Positions 17,901 through 23,842 of a DNA stretch of 25,991 nt are shown piece by piece. The notes beneath the pieces are model-generated. The model ran no database searches and was not told the DNA's origin. It worked only from the letters and a program-made list of their open reading frames with translations. Numbering within the stretch: position 1 is the stretch's first letter; each line of letters opens with the position of its first letter. Where the stretch lies: the IMG/VR virus record IMGVR_UViG_3300035698_010148, positions 1 to 25,991 of that record; one strand, 5' to 3'. The stretch is from a virus. The position numbers and the translations under genes are program-made.

Positions 17901-19615
17901 TAACACTTGATAACCTTGTCAGAGAACGTTCCGATTCTGATTCAGCAAAACTCCAAAGAGAATTAATATCAAAGTGGAAAGAATGGCAACTAATAAACCC
18001 AAGACGTTATGCTAAATACAACCTAAGAAATGCAACCGGTGATTTGGATGGTGTTATAGCAGGAAATCCAAGAGTAGTGAAGTTTGTTCCAAGAGCTGTA
18101 AAAGAATTATTCGCATTTTATACAAAAAATGCATTAACAAGCAAAGAAATAAAGTATTGGTATGAAACTGGCGGTACTCAATCAACTCTACAGGCGCAGG
18201 AAATGAAGGACCTTAAAAGAATACATCTATTCACTGAACAATATAAATCAGAGCATAAATTAAGTGAAATACCTATGAGTGCATGGAAGAGTTATTGGAA
18301 GGCAGCTCGAGTTACAACTGATTTCAGGGAAGCAATACTTCGCTTCGCTGCATACCTTGAAGCAGAAAATCAGCAATCGCTTCACGGTAAAATAATGAAT
18401 TACGGAGCATCAGTTCCGGCAGAGATTGACGGTTTAAAAGATCATAGGGATAAATCATATTGGATATCGAATGATTTACTAGGTGCTTACGATAGAGTTG
18501 GTATTGCCGGGCAATATATTAGAGGTAATGTATTCCCATTCTGGTCATGGAAAGAAGTAAATATGAGAAAATACGCACAGATGATGAAAAATGCTGCAAA
18601 TAGTCCGGAAGCATCAAGCATTGTTGGTAATAGATTACTTCGAGGAGTTGCAAAAACGCCATATACGGCATATCGTGTAGGGTCTTTCGCATTAAGGGCT
18701 ACTGCCCTATTATCAGCCACTTTCATGTGGAATAGGTTTGTCATGACTGATGAAGATGATGACTTGCCAGAAGATGTCAGGAACAAACCACACATAACAT
18801 ATGGAAGAGCCAAAGACGGTCAATCTATGGCTATGACTCGAATAGGAGCATTAGGTGATATACTCGAGTGGGGTAACTTTGATGCTTCTCCATATTATAT
18901 GAGGCAATTAAGTCAGGGCAAAATGACAGTAAAACAAATAGCTCTAGAAATGGCGAAAGCTCCGGTAAACATAATGGTAAGTGGTTCTAAGCCGTTTGTG
19001 AAGTTGGCTCTTGAGCTTGCAACAAAGCGTTCACTATTCCCAGACGTGTTTAATCCTGGCACGATAAGAGACAGCGGTATGCACCTTGCAAGGTCTTTCG
19101 GTGTTGAGCATGAATATGCTGCATTATCTAAATACCCATCAAGAGGATACGGTAAAAGCATACCTTTGTTATTCTATTATAAGTACGATCCATTAGAAAC
19201 TGCATATTGGGATATATTGGGCGAAAAACGAGATTTCTTGAAGAGCAAGGAGAAAATCGGAACTGGTTTCTGGCTTACTCCAAAAGGTAACGCTCTTTAT
19301 AACATTAAACTTGCAATCAGATATGGTGATGAAAAGGCAGCTGACTTAAACCTTGTTGAATACTTAGAAAAAGGTGGAACTTTTTCTGGTATAGCTAGTT
19401 CGATTAAAAACATGAGTCCTATATCCGGCATGAATACAGAAGAGATTGCCGAGTTTGGTGAGTGGCTTGGACCTGAAAAATCAACAAAGGTTGCAAAGGC
19501 CATTAAGTTTTACACTGACAATAAGCTAGAATTCGAGGGATATATGAACAAAGCTATGAAAGACCCGGGAAGATTTGATAAATTATTAAAAAAGAAGGAG
19601 GGTTCAAATGAGTAA
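11960..19615 (+). CDS. Giant polyvalent protein (ParB-like, pyrophosphatase-like, HExxH domains), probably ejected
   Basis: About 2551 residues, a multi-domain phage polyvalent protein. Parts in order: two GDxDTF units (31-36, 64-69); a hydrophobic, Ala-rich helical stretch (about 215-310); and a DdrB/ParB-like domain (about 627-1000) with SHD, PRDRG (660-664), SDGAP and SGNVRT (705-710). Then a repetitive Lys/Glu linker (1020-1100) and an inorganic-pyrophosphatase-like domain (about 1114-1235) whose D1161-G-D1163-Q-I-D1166 keeps the three metal-binding aspartates of the family signature. A preceding beta section leads into the metallopeptidase-like HEEYH (H1403, E1404, H1407, with E1448 a possible third ligand). 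A LPD-type block around N2013 (INPRRYAKYNLRNATGDLDG) and a hydrophobic segment (about 2234-2260) follow. Such proteins are packaged and enter the cell with the DNA. AAGGGA precedes the ATG at 11960; a TTG at 11957 is less likely. Confidence 0.72.
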   Translation: MNNKDFATVKNPKPSKLKLVHDVVSRTHNIGDYDTFAGLMQDPFKRGTFFGAVSKEHGGKYNLGDLDTFAKYSMESAPPPKDPIKEIKDPLKLELNEFFGRKPKETTPEQVTKPVDVLEYKGKGLPIGEPDQWLPGKIEDDGIRQEPPLNIFDRMRDMKDNPLQFAPFINDGETIKGLTEVMIAGHKLKNGTATDRDKEILRDFSGKTEKDKTWAYKTLDIAAMIPAYAGEFMLTAGLYTVGKKAGQKAVKEAVEFIVKDKAKDLLEKKVVKTGAKVAAGIAGASLQTVGTGALKVPIGTMEGIVRGETPILAASKAIRNNWIDTVSEHSGGLLKEGGSYIKQAGKLIPENAFTSAIARAFSKVNPKIKSDKIKKLAENTAFHGTWGEMFEERIADLGHATFGEEEYSLPTLSQISSELVAFSVPGAIGYGISKAKSPSPKERLNYVQNTRTLISQSGDNENNEAAEKELVKIEAELKEDGFEINDLIGQPFVEDMPVSAMFLEDETLPEGEKKITRIIEPQISKNGKIVQPGVVVVGKGTGKATPEQVFDKQVVETSQTPLQEVAPKTTKIPPATPEDRVAGARTVIEKAKAKKEAAAVEKVAEAKIKKPIAVGKTGKATTESGTGIDFEYGVYEADELTASHDTRLNVNKAYPEEKQPRDRGKVATEVQVNKIIKTFNPERLGDNALVSDGAPTIDDAAVVESGNVRTIVLQKLYEEDPEKADMYRKYITDNAEKFGIDPETLKTMKNPVLARKRTSEVDVNKFVNEANKPSVAAMSAGEQAQSDAKALSNSNSLNLFQPGETGEINTARNRDFIRKFFTDIIGTTELGEYITADGSISQKGINRIRNAIFASAFGDPTAVGRLAESPDDNVKNITNGMVALAPRFAMLKNQIKNEERYDFDITDDIAKAAEQLSFLREQGTPVEEYINQTSLLDEKLTPLAKDILRVFDTNKRSAKKIMDIFNTYIDAVDKIGDPKQESMFGEGEKPTHAEILQAAINEVEGEYVPPDLFQAETERSEEIGKIDKTQKAGQIVTPEKPADKEVTKKEPQVTKEITKKAEEVVTKPVEEVAKLDKEVTKKEVEVIKEKPAEKNITDPKPTDAQIEAGNYKKRKIAWNGLTISVENEANTFREGTDNDGETWKQKMHYDYGYINRTEDKDGDQIDIFMGPNLEAPTVFVVNQIDQGTGKFDEHKVMAGFDTKEDAIAGYSKNYEKGWKVGEVAEMSVDEFKEWAKEGKQTKPAEETEKKIDTNELQDIILSDADAGTKTRQMHKYARDNDLTEIEVEKESVAKPTPKKVVAKEPETQYGVKYKPKEQGITLKDIREAFPAADNSGRDSEGNYWVDINDRRLKIYTVEEIEADEYKFNIGYGRELKPGEVVVGEYSDGEIVISKKGDKYTLKHEEYHWIEDLGVITGADTKALNRKIAENKGIDTKDVTPEDRAQFVEDSIFEKEKAQEGSHLSKIIQKIKDWISSLVNIFKRTSGGVVRDIRTGGIYGKSKGKKVPGGYQSSNAEAEARYQEALVKDDSLFKRTSDKLEVMKHKIQRVYKDLPRGTAEFAQLEFDLLKLAKQKPIAGERTVTKLNKVLEEMGEDNHALFSRKVLYDDLLEVSKEGKKLPYGFEAEEFQDEVDSLNDYIKDNKVVYEAIKKRNAMWKEERPRYIKAMSEIGFNTKEMFNRKNYFRHQVIDKAIMNNIIGSGKKLKTPSYRSFMKKREGSLLDINRDYLQPEFEVLSQMEYDIEIAKTIKAIEKNYSIVNELKMQAIINNDAAIMPFFDKLAKIENEGRSGTKKDPLTAEDIYKKMLHMKQAIGFSKLSELAAKGELPEGDNYEYANLIDTLAGNWLENKDLPAEVQTRLPESAMKELMKYANWIIKNHGGEPGSGAAASIWKGIREKRTKMKDILGSDYVEWKDLIPEGYTTWQPREGTTFYLTDTIPSSVAQQLMNDTLETYGLTKDELNKVYALGGKRKEFVVKNEVALTLDNLVRERSDSDSAKLQRELISKWKEWQLINPRRYAKYNLRNATGDLDGVIAGNPRVVKFVPRAVKELFAFYTKNALTSKEIKYWYETGGTQSTLQAQEMKDLKRIHLFTEQYKSEHKLSEIPMSAWKSYWKAARVTTDFREAILRFAAYLEAENQQSLHGKIMNYGASVPAEIDGLKDHRDKSYWISNDLLGAYDRVGIAGQYIRGNVFPFWSWKEVNMRKYAQMMKNAANSPEASSIVGNRLLRGVAKTPYTAYRVGSFALRATALLSATFMWNRFVMTDEDDDLPEDVRNKPHITYGRAKDGQSMAMTRIGALGDILEWGNFDASPYYMRQLSQGKMTVKQIALEMAKAPVNIMVSGSKPFVKLALELATKRSLFPDVFNPGTIRDSGMHLARSFGVEHEYAALSKYPSRGYGKSIPLLFYYKYDPLETAYWDILGEKRDFLKSKEKIGTGFWLTPKGNALYNIKLAIRYGDEKAADLNLVEYLEKGGTFSGIASSIKNMSPISGMNTEEIAEFGEWLGPEKSTKVAKAIKFYTDNKLEFEGYMNKAMKDPGRFDKLLKKKEGSNE

Positions 19616-20009
19616 CAGAATATTTGGGAGCATTTTCCCACATGAAGATTTCAGGAAGTACGACAAGCAGACAACCGATGCCACGGTAACCACTGTTGTG
19701 CCAATAGCGTTGGCTGAAGGAGATACATGCTTTGTATTGGCAAAAGCGTATGTCACCAATGATGATGGTTCAAAGGTAGGATGTTTCTATATAGGTGGGC
19801 TATTCTCTAGGGCATCTGCCGGTAATGTTACACAAGAGGGATCAACGCAAGATATTTATGCCGAATACACTGAAGGTTCAACAATAAATTTAACCCTTGC
19901 AGCAGATACAGAAAACCAGACAATTGATTGCAATGTGACCGGCGAAGTAGGTGAAACTTTTGATTGGACTGTCGAAGTGCAGGAAAACATGATAGTTCGA
20001 CCATCATAG
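19608..20009 (+). CDS. Small beta-rich virion protein (133 aa)
   Basis: A 133-residue beta-sandwich-like protein beginning MSNRIFGSIFPHEDFRKY. Alternating strands (ATVTTVVPIALAEGD, KVGCFYIGGLFSRASAGNVT, STINLTLAADTENQTIDCNV, TFDWTVEVQENMIV) match small phage particle proteins that bind fibres or capsids. In these, a VTG-type strand precedes a W-containing final strand. The start overlaps the end of the giant gene by 8 bases, with AAGGAGGG just upstream. It has no signal peptide. The exact location in the particle is unknown. Confidence 0.5.
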   Translation: MSNRIFGSIFPHEDFRKYDKQTTDATVTTVVPIALAEGDTCFVLAKAYVTNDDGSKVGCFYIGGLFSRASAGNVTQEGSTQDIYAEYTEGSTINLTLAADTENQTIDCNVTGEVGETFDWTVEVQENMIVRPS

Positions 20010-20022
20010 AGGGGAGTATACT

Positions 20023-20304
20023 GTGTACGATTGGATATTAAGACATTGGACTGAAGCTCCATTAGCTGTTGTGGCTGTATTATTGTTTTATTTTGCTTCA
20101 TCACTGAGACAACTTAAAAATAGTGTTATGAGCATACGGGAAAACATGGTTGCCAAACATGATTTTGAAGCGCTTGCGAAAGAAGTTAATCGTATTAAGG
20201 AAGAACAGGTATGGAAAGATATGTTTGTGGAAGTTATTGAATCTCTTAAAGATAGATTAGTAAGAATTGAAGACAAAGTATTTAACGGCGGTGGCGGTAA
20301 ATGA
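20023..20304 (+). CDS. Small membrane protein with coiled coil (holin/spanin-type candidate)
   Basis: A 93-residue protein with a GTG start and AGGGGAG upstream. Residues about 11-28 (EAPLAVVAVLLFYFASSL) form one membrane helix. The rest is charged and helical with a heptad-like pattern (ALAKEVNRIKEEQVWKDMF, ESLKDRLVRIEDKV). It overlaps the amidase gene by ATGA and so belongs to the lysis cassette. A single-pass protein with a coiled coil could be a pinholin, a signal-anchor release factor or an inner-membrane spanin; none of these can be chosen from sequence alone. Confidence 0.55.
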   Translation: MYDWILRHWTEAPLAVVAVLLFYFASSLRQLKNSVMSIRENMVAKHDFEALAKEVNRIKEEQVWKDMFVEVIESLKDRLVRIEDKVFNGGGGK

Positions 20305-20795
20305 GACCAAATAAAATAATAAATCATCACAGCTTGACAAAAGATGGCGTTACTGTTTCGAGTGGAGCAATGCGTAAATGGCACATGGGGCTTATCGGGC
20401 AACCTGATAAAACAAAGCCGAACTATAATTACTATGTAGATCATCCATCCGTTGACATCGGTTATAATGCAATCATAGAACTTGTTGGAGATCATTATGA
20501 AGTATTACTCGGTAGGATGTTTAACGAAGTCGGAGCACATACGAGAGGACATAACCATGATTCAATCGGTGTGTGTTGGGTTGGTGACTATGACAGGAAT
20601 GAAGTGCCTCCCGATATGTGGCGTTTAGGAGTAAGGTTTGAATCGAGTTTAATTGATTTAATGGATATAGATGTTAATGAAATATATGGGCATCATGATT
20701 TTGCTAATTATAAGAGTTGTCCTGGCAATAACTTTAACATAGGAATGTTCAGAGAAAATGTACGTGAATACATAAACGAAGGAGTAAAGCTATGA
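20301..20795 (+). CDS. N-acetylmuramoyl-L-alanine amidase (endolysin, T7-lysozyme type)
   Basis: A 164-residue Amidase_2 enzyme that cuts the bond between N-acetylmuramic acid and L-alanine in peptidoglycan, releasing progeny. Alignment by motif with T7 lysozyme places the zinc ligands at H9 (in HHSLT), H132 (in GHHDFANYKSCPG) and C140. Y55 (IGYNAII) and K138 lie at the positions of the catalytic Tyr and Lys. The H132 to C140 spacing of 8 matches H122 to C130 of T7. GAHTRGHNHDSIGVCWVGD (78-96) is the usual central strand. Length is close to the family norm (about 150). It has no signal peptide, so it needs a holin to reach the wall. Start and stop overlap neighbours by ATGA. Confidence 0.93.
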   Translation: MRPNKIINHHSLTKDGVTVSSGAMRKWHMGLIGQPDKTKPNYNYYVDHPSVDIGYNAIIELVGDHYEVLLGRMFNEVGAHTRGHNHDSIGVCWVGDYDRNEVPPDMWRLGVRFESSLIDLMDIDVNEIYGHHDFANYKSCPGNNFNIGMFRENVREYINEGVKL

Positions 20796-22894
20796 AAAAG
20801 TTTCTATTAGTTGCGTTAGTGCTGTTAATAATACCTACTATGCTGTTCGCACAGGACAGACCGGGGTTCAGGCGTGGTAATGTAACAGCTTATGAAGCGT
20901 TCTTTGACTCAATGACGGTAACAGGGCCAATTACGCTTACTGGAGCGATAAGAGATACGCTTTGGGTTGTTAATGAAGCCGGTACAGACAGTCTTGGGTT
21001 TTATTTAAACTCTGACAAATGGTATGTTTATTCTAGTGCTGGTAAAAGTATTGGAATCGAACCAAACGGTACTGGTAACGTATCTATATATTCCGATACA
21101 ACTTGGTTCTTTGATAGCACTAAAGCGGATAGTTTGGGAATATTTTTAGATGGGACTGATGCACATATATATGGAAGTACGGGATTAATAAAGATTAATG
21201 AAAACACTGAAGTTAATTCTGATGGCTCATTCCTAGCTCGTAAGCAGATAACTGTTGGTGATGATGCGTTGAATCTTGATGGTGCAATTAACTTTATAGA
21301 CGCTAGTGCTGGCACGGCTGCTATAACTCTTGACGGTGATATACTAAAGGCAACTGGTGCGGCTAATGGATATACGTTTGATGCTGTTATAGACGGCACA
21401 GATATATCAGGAACGACTATCGGTGCGACTACACCATCGACTGGTGTGTTTACAACCGTGAGAGCAGATGGACAGGCAACTATCACTGGTGCTTATACTA
21501 CTGTGCCAGCTAAGAATATCAGCAGGAATTATCTGGCTGATTCAACGAATGTTTATGCACTACATCAACCGTATGTGTGGAGTGGAAGCGCATGGGCGGC
21601 AACGAATAATTTTGGTTTTGGATACTATGCACTCCAGAATAACACAGGTGCATCCTCTACTGGTTTTGGATACACTGCACTCCGGAATAACACAGGTGCA
21701 TCCTCTACTGGTTTTGGATACTATGCACTCCAGAATAACACAGGTGTAGGCTCTAATGGTTTTGGGGACGCTGCACTCCAGAATAACACAGGTGCATCCT
21801 CTAATGGTTTTGGACACGCTGCACTCCGGAATAACACAGGTGACTACTCTAATGGTTTTGGATACGCTGCACTCTATAATAATGACGGCGATTATAACAC
21901 TGCTCTCGGGGGTAATTCATTCAATACTTTCACCGAAGATGCAGGAAGTGCCCAGACTTTCGCTGATGCGGATGTAACTGTTGCAAGTAATTATATCTAC
22001 ATTGCTACACATGGTTTTGGTGCTGTTAATAGTTACTTGAATTTAAAAGCATCTACAACCGGCGTCTTACCTACAGGACTTACCGCTGGCACGATATATC
22101 AGTTTAAAGTCATAGATGCAGATACATTGATGAGTGTAAATAACATATCAGCAGCAGCAGGTGGAGGAACGCATACACTAACACCTCAAGCAGCCATTAC
22201 AAACTCAACTGCTATTGGATATGACGCGGAACCTACCGCAGCTAATCAGATTATGCTTGGGAATAGTAGTGTTACGGAAGTTTATGGAAATGGCGACCTT
22301 ACAATATCGGGTACAACCGCCACTAAGGCATCAGGAACAACATGGGCTGAAGCATCGGATGAACGCATTAAGGATAATATCACCACTATAACAGATGGTT
22401 TAACTAAGCTGCGAAGTTTGAATCCTGTTTCGTTTACGTATACTAAGAAATGGGTAGACAGTTATCCATCACTTGATACTGTAACTGTTCATCGAGGATT
22501 TGTGGCTGATGAACTTGAAACCACGCTGCCGACATCAGTAGGGAAAATTGCTAAAGTTTATAAAACAATCAAGACAACAGCTAAAGACTCAACTGGTGCT
22601 AACATTGAAATCGGTGAAAAAGAATTACAATACACAGATTTAAAAACAATAACAACGCATGATGTAAATGTGTTAGCAATTGCAGCTATTAAAGAACTTG
22701 ACTTATTGGTAAAAACACAGCAAGTACAGATAGAATTGTTAAGAACTCGTGTTTACGACCTTGAAGATAATGCTGGGTTGCCACATCCTGATGAAAGTGC
22801 ATTCCCTCTAATACCTGCTGCTATATTGGTAATGGCTGGAGCAAGTGCAGGCGTTATCACATATTTAACCAAAAGAGGTAGGGTGAAGAAATAA
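20792..22894 (+). CDS. Exported fibre protein with S74 chaperone and C-terminal membrane segment
   Basis: A 700-residue fibre with unusual ends. It starts with an SPase I-type signal (KKFLLVALVLLIIPTMLFA, cut probably after A20). Residues about 30-270 are beta strands with repeated DSLG units. Residues 275-370 are six 16-residue units of the GFG-x2-AL-x-NNTG type. About 515-640 is the peptidase S74 intramolecular chaperone with A521-S522-D-E-R-I-K527; family members self-cleave just before this serine once the trimer is folded. A coiled coil follows (LLVKTQQVQIELLRTRVYDL), then a membrane helix (about 672-692) and a KRGRVKK tail. It overlaps the amidase by ATGA. Ordinary phage fibres lack signal peptides, so this one may be displayed by the host. 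Confidence 0.8.
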   Translation: MKKFLLVALVLLIIPTMLFAQDRPGFRRGNVTAYEAFFDSMTVTGPITLTGAIRDTLWVVNEAGTDSLGFYLNSDKWYVYSSAGKSIGIEPNGTGNVSIYSDTTWFFDSTKADSLGIFLDGTDAHIYGSTGLIKINENTEVNSDGSFLARKQITVGDDALNLDGAINFIDASAGTAAITLDGDILKATGAANGYTFDAVIDGTDISGTTIGATTPSTGVFTTVRADGQATITGAYTTVPAKNISRNYLADSTNVYALHQPYVWSGSAWAATNNFGFGYYALQNNTGASSTGFGYTALRNNTGASSTGFGYYALQNNTGVGSNGFGDAALQNNTGASSNGFGHAALRNNTGDYSNGFGYAALYNNDGDYNTALGGNSFNTFTEDAGSAQTFADADVTVASNYIYIATHGFGAVNSYLNLKASTTGVLPTGLTAGTIYQFKVIDADTLMSVNNISAAAGGGTHTLTPQAAITNSTAIGYDAEPTAANQIMLGNSSVTEVYGNGDLTISGTTATKASGTTWAEASDERIKDNITTITDGLTKLRSLNPVSFTYTKKWVDSYPSLDTVTVHRGFVADELETTLPTSVGKIAKVYKTIKTTAKDSTGANIEIGEKELQYTDLKTITTHDVNVLAIAAIKELDLLVKTQQVQIELLRTRVYDLEDNAGLPHPDESAFPLIPAAILVMAGASAGVITYLTKRGRVKK
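21614..21901 (+). repeat. Six tandem 48-bp repeats in the fibre gene
   Basis: Six units start with GGTTTTGG at 21614, 21662, 21710, 21758, 21806 and 21854. Units 1-5 are close to identical in DNA; unit 6 is diverged in its second half. They encode 16 residues each (GFG-x2-AL-x-NNTG). Differences cluster in the two residues after GFG, at the residue before NN and in the four positions after NNTG. Confidence 0.92.
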
Positions 22895-23001
22895 TGATTT
22901 ATAACGAACAGCTATCTGCAACATTTAGGTCTATTGGTTATGCTATTGTTGTACCCGAGCCTACACCTGAGTCAACACCTGAGTCAACAGAGGTAGAATA
23001 A
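22894..23001 (+). CDS. Small hypothetical protein (35 aa)
   Basis: A 35-residue frame with an ATG overlapping the fibre stop (TAATG at 22892-22896) and a TAA at 22999-23001 that overlaps the next ATG. It reads MIYNEQLSATFRSIGYAIVV and then a PEP and TPES repeat tail. The Pro/Thr/Glu tail is low complexity. Support comes from coupling at both ends. No function can be given. Confidence 0.35.
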   Translation: MIYNEQLSATFRSIGYAIVVPEPTPESTPESTEVE

Positions 23002-23109
23002 TGCTTTATATACTTGGGCATATGATACTTTTTAGTTCTTGCAGTAATGTTTAATTACGGAGCACAGACAGCATCAGCAGTGTTTGGTTTACATGAATAT
23101 CCCAATTGA
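23001..23109 (+). pseudogene. Frameshifted small membrane-protein ORF
   Basis: An ATG at 23001 (TAATG coupling, GAGG upstream) reads MLYILGHMILF and then stops at 23052-23054. Moving +1 at the T5 run (23029-23033) continues with a hydrophobic segment, FLVLAVMFNYGAQTASAV, to a TGA at 23107-23109. One extra T would explain this, and the restored product would be about 35 residues with one membrane helix. It is either a broken gene or a sequencing error; the evidence is modest because the ORF is short. Confidence 0.3.
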
Positions 23110-23151
23110 TACAATTTAGTATTATGAGAGTTAAATAAAAGGGAGAACAAT

Positions 23152-23365
23152 ATGGACAAGTGCCGGCACAGCAACTCTGGCAACAATACTGCCTTCAATT
23201 CATTCTCATAGAAAGTTTGCTGTTGCTAATGATGTAGGAAGTTTCAGCGGTGGTGGATTTGCTTCTTTAACGATTAGCAAAACAATTGAATTGTGGGTTA
23301 AGGGAGAGGATTCTACTAATTTAACAGTTGATGCTTGTTCATTCTATATGAAAAGAGTTCAATAA
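23152..23365 (+). pseudogene. Frameshifted structural-type ORF (70 aa when restored)
   Basis: A good ribosome site (AAAGGGAGA) precedes the ATG at 23152, but that frame ends after 19 codons. The next frame, open from 23135 and lacking an ATG, runs to TAA at 23363-23365. It reads TSAGTATLATILPSIHSHRK, then FAVANDVGSF and ASLTISKTIELWVKGED, ending SFYMKRVQ. Removing one G from ATGG joins the ATG to this frame and gives a tidy 70-residue beta-rich protein that looks like the end of a phage particle or receptor protein. It is likely a one-base insertion, real or a sequencing error. Confidence 0.5.
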
Positions 23366-23371
23366 CAGAAG

Positions 23372-23383
23372 AGGATTAATTAA
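23372..23383 (+). repeat. Direct repeat, left copy
   Basis: AGGATTAATTAA occurs here and again at 23811-23822. The four bases after each copy agree as YAGA, so similarity extends to 16 bases. The two copies bracket the promoter and lipoprotein gene. Confidence 0.6.
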
Positions 23384-23441
23384 TAGAACTAATAAATACG
23401 CTTAAATTAATACGTAAAAATCTTTGGTGAAATAATATCGT

Positions 23442-23470
23442 TTGACATATATATCTTTATCCCTTATTAT
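23442..23470 (+). promoter_or_regulatory. Sigma-70-type promoter before the lipoprotein gene
   Basis: TTGACA (23442-23447), a 17-base spacer and TATTAT (23465-23470) give a near-consensus promoter. The start ATG follows at once at 23471, with a second in-frame ATG at 23480, so a short or leaderless message is implied, or transcription begins just before the second ATG. It is the only promoter of this quality I could find, and it lies inside an otherwise continuous late operon. Confidence 0.65.
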
Positions 23471-23590
23471 ATGAGTATTATGATACGATACTTACTGACA
23501 TTATTATTACTGGCTGGCTGTAGTATGGACACCTTACCTCTTAATCCATACGACTCAATGCCTACATTCCAAACAATTGAATGGGTATAA
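23471..23590 (+). CDS. Lipoprotein, N-terminal part (lipobox LAGC), interrupted
   Basis: A 39-residue frame: a charged-hydrophobic signal (MSIMIRYLLTLLLLAGC) with the lipobox L14-A15-G16-C17, then MDTLPLNPYDSMPTFQTIEW and a stop at 23588-23590. Lipidation at C17 and membrane anchoring are expected. D20 is close to the cysteine, but position +2 is Ser, so an outer-membrane location is possible in a Gram-negative host. Removing one G from the GGG run at 23583-23585 joins it in frame to the next ORF (reading IEWYNTLTVDLWRV) and gives a 116-residue lipoprotein ending at 23822. It has its own promoter. Small phage lipoproteins often block superinfection, which is a possible role only. Confidence 0.55.
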   Translation: MSIMIRYLLTLLLLAGCSMDTLPLNPYDSMPTFQTIEWV

Positions 23591-23822
23591 TACATTGACT
23601 GTTGATTTGTGGAGAGTTAATGACAAGGGTGAGGATGTCGGGCATACGATTTGTATTGCTTGGGATAAGCCTAATGAATGGCATCTATTCAGCAATAACG
23701 AATACGGTGTAATATGTAGTGCTGATTGGCGTAATCCTGTAATGGCGTACTTTCGTGGTATATACGAGAGAATAGAAGTTGTAAAAAAAATAGCTACGCA
23801 CGATCAGGGCAGGATTAATTAA
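23577..23822 (+). CDS. C-terminal part of the interrupted lipoprotein (unknown domain)
   Basis: A frame of 81 residues that could only start at a TTG (23577) with no ribosome site, so it is better read as the rest of the lipoprotein after a one-base frameshift. It contains YNTLTVDLWRVNDKGED, TICIAWDKPNEWHLFSNNEY and NPVMAYFRGIYERIEVVKKI, with two cysteines (in HTICIAW and GVICSADW) that could form a disulfide if exported. No family is recognised. Its TAA is part of the right copy of the 12-bp repeat. Confidence 0.45.
   Translation: MNGYNTLTVDLWRVNDKGEDVGHTICIAWDKPNEWHLFSNNEYGVICSADWRNPVMAYFRGIYERIEVVKKIATHDQGRIN
23811..23822 (+). repeat. Direct repeat, right copy
   Basis: A second AGGATTAATTAA that forms the end of the lipoprotein frame and its TAA stop, followed by CAGA and the ribosome site of the next gene. 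The left copy is preceded by TAACAGAAGAGG and this copy is followed by TAACAGAAAAGG, so the two ends of the segment resemble each other beyond the 12 bases. Confidence 0.6.
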
Positions 23823-23842
23823 CAGAAAAGGAGATAGAAAAG

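Noticed and set aside
20330-20365. TTGACA near 20335 as a promoter
   Set aside because: It lies inside the amidase coding region and has no matching -10 element.
21614-21901. A CRISPR-like array of regular repeats
   Set aside because: The units are contiguous without spacers, in frame and encode the 16-residue fibre repeat.
21600-21910. Variable region of a diversity-generating retroelement
   Set aside because: No reverse transcriptase, accessory gene or template repeat is present in the window, and the differences are not limited to adenines.
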